NCBI GenBank assembly: GCA_964520045.1
Contig: CAZFMJ010000021.1
Location: 1-43,113 of the forward strand
Source: CAZFMJ01 sp964520045
GTDB lineage: Bacteria; Elusimicrobiota; Elusimicrobia; Elusimicrobiales; CAZFMJ01
Direction: 5' to 3'
Length of the DNA stretch: 43,113 nt
Positions 40,566 through 43,113 of this stretch are shown here, one piece after another. Position 1 is the stretch's first letter; every line of letters starts with the position of its first letter. The position numbers and the translations under genes are program-made. The notes beneath the pieces are model-generated. The model saw only the letters and a list, made by a program, of their open reading frames with translations. It had not been told where the DNA came from and made no database searches.

Positions 40566-40702
40566 CCTTAACCTGAAAAATGCAATTACGCCCTCACCTT
40601 TTATCCTCTCCCCGAGGGAGAGGGAGGGGAGAGGGGGATGCATAAAAAAATTCAGCTTTTTGATGCGACAAACATGTTTCAACTGCAGTTTTCAGGTTAA
40701 GG
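40566..40702. mobile_element. MITE-like element with 22-bp terminal inverted repeats
   Basis: CCTTAACCTGAAAA plus TGCAATT at 40566-40587 is inverted at 40681-40702 with two mismatches. The interior has an internal hairpin around CTCTCCCCGAGGGAGAG followed by G-rich DNA. No coding capacity. The rest of this gap (40703-40906) holds no gene. At 40807-40876 it shows weak similarity to the upstream modules at 5412 and 8991, plus a TACCG/CGGTA inverted repeat at 40851-40870. Confidence 0.55.
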
Positions 40703-40906
40703 TTTATTTGGAACAAAAGCTGGGCTCCCGCCTTTATAATCCGGATTCCACATTCCCGTCCTAAAAAATTACTTGCCAGAATCGCGCAGCTGTAAATCCC
40801 CTTCATTATGTGAGCGGGAAATGAACTGCTTGTGAACGCTGGGAGAACTCTACCGCGTATACTATCGGTATAAGCACAACATATTGCGGGGAAGAACGGG
40901 GGACAT

Positions 40907-41860
40907 ATGAAAAAGCGCGGGGGAACAAGTCAAAGATTATCCGTCATAATGTTCATTGTTATTATGATGCTTCCTTATATACGGTGCCATGCCTCGGGCA
41001 ATTATCAATCGCTGGCAAAAGAAATAGCCCTTGCGGCGCTCAACGCCCGCATAAGCAAAATAGCGGTATTCCCATTTGATTCCATGGACAACACAGACGC
41101 TTTTGACGGCAGGAACATCGCGGAGCAGCTGACGACGGAAATAGTACGCACAGAAAAAGTAGAGGTGGTGGAACGCGGATTACTTGAAAAAGTAATGGAG
41201 GAGCAGAATATCCAGACCGCGGGGTTTGCGCACGAGGCCGCATCTAAAAAACCAGGCAAAATATTTCCGGCGGACGCCATTGTCACAGGCTTTGTTTCCA
41301 ACAAAGACGGCGACATCAGGGTTTATGCGCGCCTGATTGACGTAACCAGCGGAAAAGTATTGTTTGCCGCCGCCAAACGGTTTTTTAAACACCCCGCTAA
41401 AGAAGACTCCGCTTTAGACGAAAAAGAGAGTTCCGCCGAAAAAGAAACAGCATCCGCCGCATACGGAAACCGCAAGACCGGGTACAAACCCAAAACCGAT
41501 ATGCGCGACAGCCTTTCGCAGTCTTCGGAGTATACCCGGTGTCAGGACACGATAGACGCATTAACAAGCCTGACGGTAAATCTTAAAGCGAAGTACTGGG
41601 CGTCCAAAATAAAAGAATCTAATTTCGCGTATCTGCGCCGTATAACAGAGCCCGATTCGGACATACAAAATCCGGCATTGCGCTCATGGTTTAACGCCCT
41701 GCTTGATTCATGGCATTATCTGGGAATAACGCCCACAATGTTCCCGTCGGAACTTGATACGCTTAGAACAACGGACGAAAGGATCGCCGACATCAAAAAA
41801 ACGTGTCATAAAAAACCCGGAAATGAGCTTGCGGACGGATTACAAGCCAAAGCATTTTGA
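40907..41860 (+). CDS. exported FlgO/CsgG-like protein, paralogue of the 5490 gene
   Basis: 317 residues with a signal peptide (about 1-30). The FlgO-like core reads ISKIAVFPFDSMDN, GRNIAEQLTTEIVRTEKVEV, VERGLLEKVMEEQNIQ, FPADAIVTGFVSNKDGD and YARLIDVTSGKVLFAA. A charged Lys/Glu-rich insert (about 162-195) separates it from a C-terminal domain with NLKAKYWASKIKESN that is shared with the first paralogue (KARYWAIRLKNG). The pair bracket the signalling island. GGGGGA just upstream may be the ribosome binding site. An outer-membrane or periplasmic role is inferred from the family. Confidence 0.75.
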   Translation: MKKRGGTSQRLSVIMFIVIMMLPYIRCHASGNYQSLAKEIALAALNARISKIAVFPFDSMDNTDAFDGRNIAEQLTTEIVRTEKVEVVERGLLEKVMEEQNIQTAGFAHEAASKKPGKIFPADAIVTGFVSNKDGDIRVYARLIDVTSGKVLFAAAKRFFKHPAKEDSALDEKESSAEKETASAAYGNRKTGYKPKTDMRDSLSQSSEYTRCQDTIDALTSLTVNLKAKYWASKIKESNFAYLRRITEPDSDIQNPALRSWFNALLDSWHYLGITPTMFPSELDTLRTTDERIADIKKTCHKKPGNELADGLQAKAF

Positions 41861-41934
41861 CTATAATACCCTGAAAAACCAATAGAAGCGGCTGTTATCC
41901 GTAAAATAAGGGAAGTCATGGAGGGCAGGCTGAA

Positions 41935-43083
41935 ATGAACAATAAATCCGTTCCATTGGGCAAGATGCCAACGGCCGACTCCGGGAAAAACGGCGCTAAA
42001 AGTCCGGAATCCGCCCCGCCTTCGCGGGACTGCGAGTCATCGAATCTCCCCATAGACTCGTCTGCCCCGCTGCTCCGCGGGACAGTCTTTTCTGATGAAG
42101 CTAAGGAATCCGCCCGAATTCTCATTGTGGATGATGAGGAGCCGATGCGCGAGCTATGCCGCCGGGCGCTCGCGGACACGGGCATCGCCGTAGAAACCGC
42201 ATCCGGCGCGGAAGAGGCGCTTGCCCTGCTGCGCCGCGAAGCTTTTGATATTGTCATCACCGATATGCAGATGACCGACCCGCGCGCGGGAGTGAACATG
42301 GCAGGGGAGGTGCGCGGCCGCTGGCCGAAGACCGACATCATCATCATGACCGGCCGGCCCTCTTTGGAAACCGCTATTCCCGCGCTTAAAACCGGCGCGG
42401 CCGACTACCTGATAAAACCATTCTCCATAGCCCAGCTTCAGACCGCGGTAAACCACCTGATCCGGACGCGCCGGCTAAAGCGCGAACTGAAGCGCGAGAG
42501 GCTTCTTTACCGGAAGCTGGACGAAGACTACGCGGTGCTTCAAAAAGTCGAACGGTTTAAAGCCGGCATCATCGGCAGAATAAGCCATGAACTGCGGACA
42601 CCGGTTACCATAGCCCGCCTGGCCGCGGAACTAATCAGGGATAATATCTCCCCTTCCAGCCTGGACTTCTACGCAAAGCTTGACAGCGCCTTGTGCCGGA
42701 TGCATGCCACAGTGGAGGACTTATTGCTTTTCGTCCAAACCCAGGACGTAAATTTTAATATAACCAAATCAGCGGCGGATATCTGGCCTGTTCTGGAACA
42801 GCTTCTTGCCGACTATCGGCCGCTTTGGGAAAAACGCGGACTGCGGGTCGGGATCAGCATGGAAGGCGAAAGGCGCCCCCTGCCTGCCGATGCGGAACTG
42901 ATGAAAGCGGCGTTCGCGCGACTGCTGCATAACGCCATCCGCTTCAACCGCGACGACGGTTCCATCAGCGTTCTGGCCCGATACGAACCGGAACAAACCT
43001 CTTTCGTCTTCACCGACACGGGGGAAGGCATCCCGGCTCAGAAGCAAAGCCTGATCTTGAGCCTGTTGCGAAAGTCTGCATAA
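41935..43083 (+). CDS. REC-histidine kinase, ATPase domain cut short
   Basis: 382 residues. A disordered 60-residue leader precedes a receiver with D110 in VITDMQMTDPRAG (an altered loop after the Asp) and K161. A coiled linker and HisKA follow with H218 in RISHELRTPVTIARLA. The ATPase starts normally (RLLHNAIRFNRDDGSISV, then DTGEGIPAQKQSLI), but right after G1 the frame reads LSLLRKSA and stops. The F box and the G2 GTGLGL motif are missing. Unless a frameshift restores them beyond the window, it cannot be a normal kinase. AT-rich TATAAT boxes lie at 41862-41867 upstream and 43100-43105 downstream, in the shared string ACTATAATACCCT. GGAGGG precedes the start. Confidence 0.8.
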   Translation: MNNKSVPLGKMPTADSGKNGAKSPESAPPSRDCESSNLPIDSSAPLLRGTVFSDEAKESARILIVDDEEPMRELCRRALADTGIAVETASGAEEALALLRREAFDIVITDMQMTDPRAGVNMAGEVRGRWPKTDIIIMTGRPSLETAIPALKTGAADYLIKPFSIAQLQTAVNHLIRTRRLKRELKRERLLYRKLDEDYAVLQKVERFKAGIIGRISHELRTPVTIARLAAELIRDNISPSSLDFYAKLDSALCRMHATVEDLLLFVQTQDVNFNITKSAADIWPVLEQLLADYRPLWEKRGLRVGISMEGERRPLPADAELMKAAFARLLHNAIRFNRDDGSISVLARYEPEQTSFVFTDTGEGIPAQKQSLILSLLRKSA

Positions 43084-43113
43084 ACCTGTAAAAAAGTACT
43101 ATAATACCCTCCG

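Noticed and set aside
40441..40764. Small ORF in the gap before the second FlgO-like gene
   Set aside because: It reads through a REP-like repeat and a MITE-like element; no ribosome binding site and no recognisable product.

Overview
The window is a gene-dense bacterial chromosome segment of intermediate GC. A TonB-dependent receptor, a lipobox lipoprotein and FlgO-like periplasmic proteins show a diderm (outer-membrane) organism. Style and repeats fit an environmental lineage of the Elusimicrobiota, Omnitrophota or deltaproteobacterial kind. That placement is a guess from gene content, because no rRNA or ribosomal protein gene is present.

Layout. (1) 1-3400 is an accessory scrapyard: an AbiEii relic, an ATPase gene stub behind a two-site operator, an internally deleted IS200-type transposase, an intact AbiEi/AbiEii type IV toxin-antitoxin pair between two direct repeats, the 5' half of a tRNA-Ala(CGC), and a three-unit 60-bp hairpin repeat. 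(2) 3400-14300 is dominated by signalling genes: hybrid histidine kinases and single-domain response regulators, plus an orphan PilB/GspE-type ATPase, a FlgO-like exported protein and an OmpR-family regulator. (3) 14300-26600 is a mainly co-directional run: an HTH-receiver fusion, a ThDP enzyme, an O-methyltransferase, a peptide-type solute-binding protein, a cupin, a large membrane hybrid kinase, a receiver protein, a REC-GGDEF protein, a membrane kinase-like protein with no ATPase domain, and a B12/radical SAM enzyme. (4) 26600-32350 is a second sensing unit: ABC_sub_bind-type binding protein, membrane kinase, TonB receptor and two receivers. (5) 32350-43083 holds more hybrid kinases and receivers, an Rcp1-like pair, an LPP20-like lipoprotein, a second FlgO-like protein, and a REC-kinase truncated in its ATPase domain.

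In all I count 10 kinase-type genes and 12 receiver-type genes in about 40 kb. Only three regulators have a visible output domain: OmpR winged helix, excisionase-like HTH, and GGDEF. The rest end in receivers, which suggests a phosphorelay network feeding a few outputs (DNA binding, c-di-GMP, perhaps the pilus-type ATPase). Many neighbours overlap by the 4-bp ATGA/GTGA type, so they are probably translationally coupled.

The most unusual structure is in the intergenic DNA. One family of long hairpins has arms built of tandem heptamers (consensus GGTARAY). A second family has GCAAAG-rich inverted arms around a stub of a GxxExxY-type gene. Several of these elements have become the C-terminal tails of flanking proteins or sit exactly between a stop codon and the next ribosome binding site.
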